Positions 61,921 to 64,000 of a stretch of 64,000 nucleotides of DNA are shown here, one piece after another (position 1 is the first letter of the stretch; every line of letters starts with the position of its first letter). Source of the DNA: Engelhardtia mirabilis (lineage in GTDB: Bacteria > Planctomycetota > UBA1135 > GCA-002686595); assembly GCF_007748095.1 (NCBI RefSeq), contig NZ_CP036287.1, forward strand, positions 3,720,001 to 3,784,000. The letters run 5' to 3'. The translations under genes were made by a program, and so were the position numbers. The notes under the pieces are model-generated. The model searched no databases and was not told the origin of the DNA. It was given only the letters and a program-made list of their open reading frames with translations.

Positions 61921-63108
61921 CTAAGCGCTGCCACCCTGATCTGTCCGTTCCCGCAGGGCCGCGTGGAGCAGCCGGCCCAGGCCATCCGATCGAAGGCTCG
62001 GGTCCACCTCGAGCCGCTCGAGATCCTCGGTCTCCAAGTGCTCTTCGGGGTCAAGCCGCGACCCATCGGCTCGGGTCAGCGAGAGCGAGAGGCGCTCGCG
62101 CTGGGCATCCAGGGCCAACACACGCACGACGACTTGATCGCCCTCTCGCGCCGCGTGGCCACTGGGCATGCCCGGGGCCAGGCCGAGTTCACTCTGATGA
62201 ACGAGCCCCACCACTCCCGTCACGACGCGCACGAACAGCCCGAAGCCGACGACATCGACGACTTCGCCTCGCAGGAGCTCGCCGTGCCGCACTCGCCTCG
62301 CGAGTCCGGCCCAGGGACTCGGGAAGCGCTGCTTCAAGCCCAAGGCGACCCGCCGGCCGCCGTCGCGAATGGAGAGCACGAGTAGCTCGATCGACTCACC
62401 CACGCTCAGGTGCTCCGCGGGGTCGAGGACTCGTTCGTAGGCGATGTTGCTGCGGTGAAGCAGTCCCCGGACGCCCTGCCCGAGGTCGACGAAGGCACCG
62501 AAGGGAACCAGTTCGGCCACCCTCCCTCGGACCGTCTGTCCGGGCCGGAGCCGTGCCCCAGCGGCGGCCCGCGCCTCGGCCAAGCGGGCCAGGTAGCGCT
62601 TGTGACTCAGAGTGACCCGCTGCCGGGCGGTGTCCACATCGACCACTTCACAGGGCAGCGCCCGCCCGAGCAGAGTCTCCGGCTTGTCCCGCCGCCCAAG
62701 TCCGCTGGCGGAAAAGGGCAGGAACCCATGCAGCTTCCCGACTCGGGCATCGAAGCCACCGCGGGTAGCCGAGAGCAGCCTGGCTTCCACCAGATCGCCG
62801 ATCTGTGCCCGTTCCCAGGATGCGAGCGGCAGGCTCGCGGAGGGGCTCAGGATCCAAAGGCCCTCCTCGCGACCGTGAAGGGTGACGTCGACCGTCTCTC
62901 CCACACTGGGCGGCTGGTCGAAGTCCTCGACCCTCAACACGCCCTGCATGCGTGGACCGAGCTCGACGAACAGGTCGCTGCGATCACGCCCGACAATGGT
63001 CCCTCGCCACACCCCCAGGGTATGTGCCCCGTGCTCGGGGGTCGGAACGGCGACCTCGGTCGAGGGGCGCTGAGCGACGCGCTGGGGCTTGGACCTGCGG
63101 CGGGCCAT
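61921..63108 (-). CDS. Protein with four S1 RNA-binding domains
   Basis: A 395-residue protein made of S1 repeats: about residues 33-95, 105-170, 188-260 and 275-350. Typical core phrases are GTIVGRDRSDLFVELGPRMQGVLRVEDF, GRVAELVPFGAFVDLGQGVRGLLHRSNI and GEVVDVVGFGLFVRVVTGVVGLVHQSEL. The second and fourth repeats are more diverged. It resembles ribosomal protein S1 in domain use but is shorter and has only four domains, so I do not name it rpsA. Probable mRNA or ribosome-binding function in the cytoplasm. Starts ATG 63108. Co-transcribed with the CPXCG gene. Confidence 0.82.
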   Translation of the reverse strand: MARRRSKPQRVAQRPSTEVAVPTPEHGAHTLGVWRGTIVGRDRSDLFVELGPRMQGVLRVEDFDQPPSVGETVDVTLHGREEGLWILSPSASLPLASWERAQIGDLVEARLLSATRGGFDARVGKLHGFLPFSASGLGRRDKPETLLGRALPCEVVDVDTARQRVTLSHKRYLARLAEARAAAGARLRPGQTVRGRVAELVPFGAFVDLGQGVRGLLHRSNIAYERVLDPAEHLSVGESIELLVLSIRDGGRRVALGLKQRFPSPWAGLARRVRHGELLRGEVVDVVGFGLFVRVVTGVVGLVHQSELGLAPGMPSGHAAREGDQVVVRVLALDAQRERLSLSLTRADGSRLDPEEHLETEDLERLEVDPSLRSDGLGRLLHAALRERTDQGGSA

Positions 63109-63354
63109 CGTGTTGTATCCGCGCCGGACCGACCCCCGCGCTCCCCGAGGCTAGGCCACTTGCGCGGGGATTTCACCCCCGGCGATCCCATCGATGGGTC
63201 CGCGGCAGCCATGCCCCCCCCGCCAGTCCGTGCACCCAGCGCTCGGACCGGCGCTCGCGCCTAGCCACCACCCGGGCCAGAACAGCGGCCAAGAACTCCC
63301 CTCACCACCGCCCCCATCACCGGCGCCGGCAGGGCCCGAGTCCGCGAACTCACC

Positions 63355-64000
63355 CTACTCGTCCTTACGCGCGATCTGGGCCCGCTGCCACGCGCCGATC
63401 CAACGCGAGACCCTGTCCTGAAGTGCCGGAAACTCGGGCGTCTTCTCCCCTTCGAACGCGCACCCGACCAGAAAGCGACGCGCCTGGGGCGAGACATGCA
63501 CCACCCGCGAGATGAACCGCAGCGGCTTGGAGCCTCCCTGGAAGCTCAGGGCGGCTCGCACCTCGGCGCCAGGCAGGAGTCTCGCGCGATCCGATTGGCT
63601 CACCCCCACGCCGAAGCCGTCGACGGCCAGGTTGGCCAGGCTGGTCTCCAGGCTCGAGCCTCCACCCACCAGGCGCACCGTCACCTGACCTTGGGCGCAG
63701 GGGATCCGCAGGGTTCCGCGGCGGTTGAAGTAGCGCCACCAGGGAGTCGCCAATCGCGTGGCGAAGGTCTCGGGCTGAATGAAGCGAGTGCCCAGTAGAA
63801 CTCCCTCGGGGTTCGGCGCACGCCGCACCACTTCGACGGCCATGAGCTGGCTGTCACCCTCCCTCGAGCGCGTGAAACGCACGTGGGTGTGGGCCCCATC
63901 CGGAAAGCGCGCCGCTACCTGCGCCGACACGAGCAGCGCGCACCCGCCAAAGCTCGTGTCGAGCACCTCGGCAGGATCCTCCTGCGCGGCGTCCACCTCT
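63355..64000 (-). CDS. PilZ-domain protein, N-terminus off the window
   Basis: At least 215 residues, with the start beyond the right edge (the first in-window GTG at 63996 is not a convincing start). Two PilZ-like beta barrels are suggested. One is largely outside or early (SFGGCALLVSAQV, VVRRAPNPEGVLLGTRF). The second begins at RRGTLRIPC, continuing through ETSLANLAVDGFGVGVSQ, an arrangement like the RxxxR...N/DxSxxG cyclic-di-GMP site but with Asn-Leu-Ala-Val-Asp-Gly-Phe-Gly replacing it. Binding of c-di-GMP is therefore plausible but the key residues are only partly kept. Motility or polysaccharide control would be the usual role. Confidence 0.7.
   Translation of the reverse strand, partial: EVDAAQEDPAEVLDTSFGGCALLVSAQVAARFPDGAHTHVRFTRSREGDSQLMAVEVVRRAPNPEGVLLGTRFIQPETFATRLATPWWRYFNRRGTLRIPCAQGQVTVRLVGGGSSLETSLANLAVDGFGVGVSQSDRARLLPGAEVRAALSFQGGSKPLRFISRVVHVSPQARRFLVGCAFEGEKTPEFPALQDRVSRWIGAWQRAQIARKDE

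Overview
The window reads as one contiguous piece of a high-GC bacterial chromosome, most probably from the Planctomycetota. This is an inference. It rests on an ECF sigma factor of the planctomycetal type paired with a Hanks-type kinase, many secreted or lipid-anchored proteins of unknown function, a sulfatase-family lipoprotein, a secreted sugar-dehydrogenase/PKD protein, PilZ and CPXCG proteins, and frequent GTG/TTG starts with 4-base stop/start overlaps. No rRNA, tRNA, CRISPR array or phage module was seen.

Region 1 (1-3.6 kb): a radical SAM/SPASM protein running off the left edge, and divergently an adenosine deaminase translationally coupled to an esterase. Region 2 (3.7-9.8 kb, minus strand): a tightly packed operon of ECF sigma factor, kinase-ATPase-TPR-like sensor, lipoprotein, metzincin protease and a second lipoprotein paralogous to the first. 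It looks like a self-contained cell-surface signalling and proteolysis unit.

Region 3 (10.2-29.1 kb) is the most interesting part: an apparent RiPP (ribosomally made, post-translationally modified peptide) locus that I cannot match to a described class. A 162-residue precursor-like protein has a basic and hydrophobic N-terminal half. Its C-terminal half is a near-perfect six-residue repeat, Cys-x-x-Asn-x-x, with 14 cysteines. Downstream on the minus strand follow a radical SAM/SPASM enzyme, an ABC exporter, a large membrane-anchored beta-domain protein, a CPBP-type membrane protease, a B12-type radical SAM enzyme, a GT-C-like membrane protein and a second CPBP protease. Divergently, on the plus strand, are a paralogous B12-type radical SAM enzyme, a membrane-fused spermidine-synthase-like protein and an M1-like zinc peptidase. 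The set could make, cap, trim and export a heavily modified Cys/Asn-rich product. A degenerate IS3-type OrfA lies just past its end.

Region 4 (29.5-46.8 kb): queF, a GT-C-like membrane protein, a DUF4863 protein, a PA0069-type radical SAM protein, a sulfatase-like lipoprotein, small secreted proteins and lipoproteins, cysS, a very large secreted sugar-dehydrogenase/PKD protein, an ATP-grasp/DUF455 pair and an AI-2E-family transporter whose stop codon touches a 161-bp MITE. Region 5 (47-64 kb): apaG, a glycan-type operon (GT2 with a pentapeptide repeat, methyltransferase, GT-C), a YigZ-family protein, an SGNH-like protein, corA, a giant MscS channel, a secreted protein with an internal duplication, a methyltransferase that ends exactly where a 1.26-kb insertion sequence begins, then CPXCG, S1-domain and PilZ genes.
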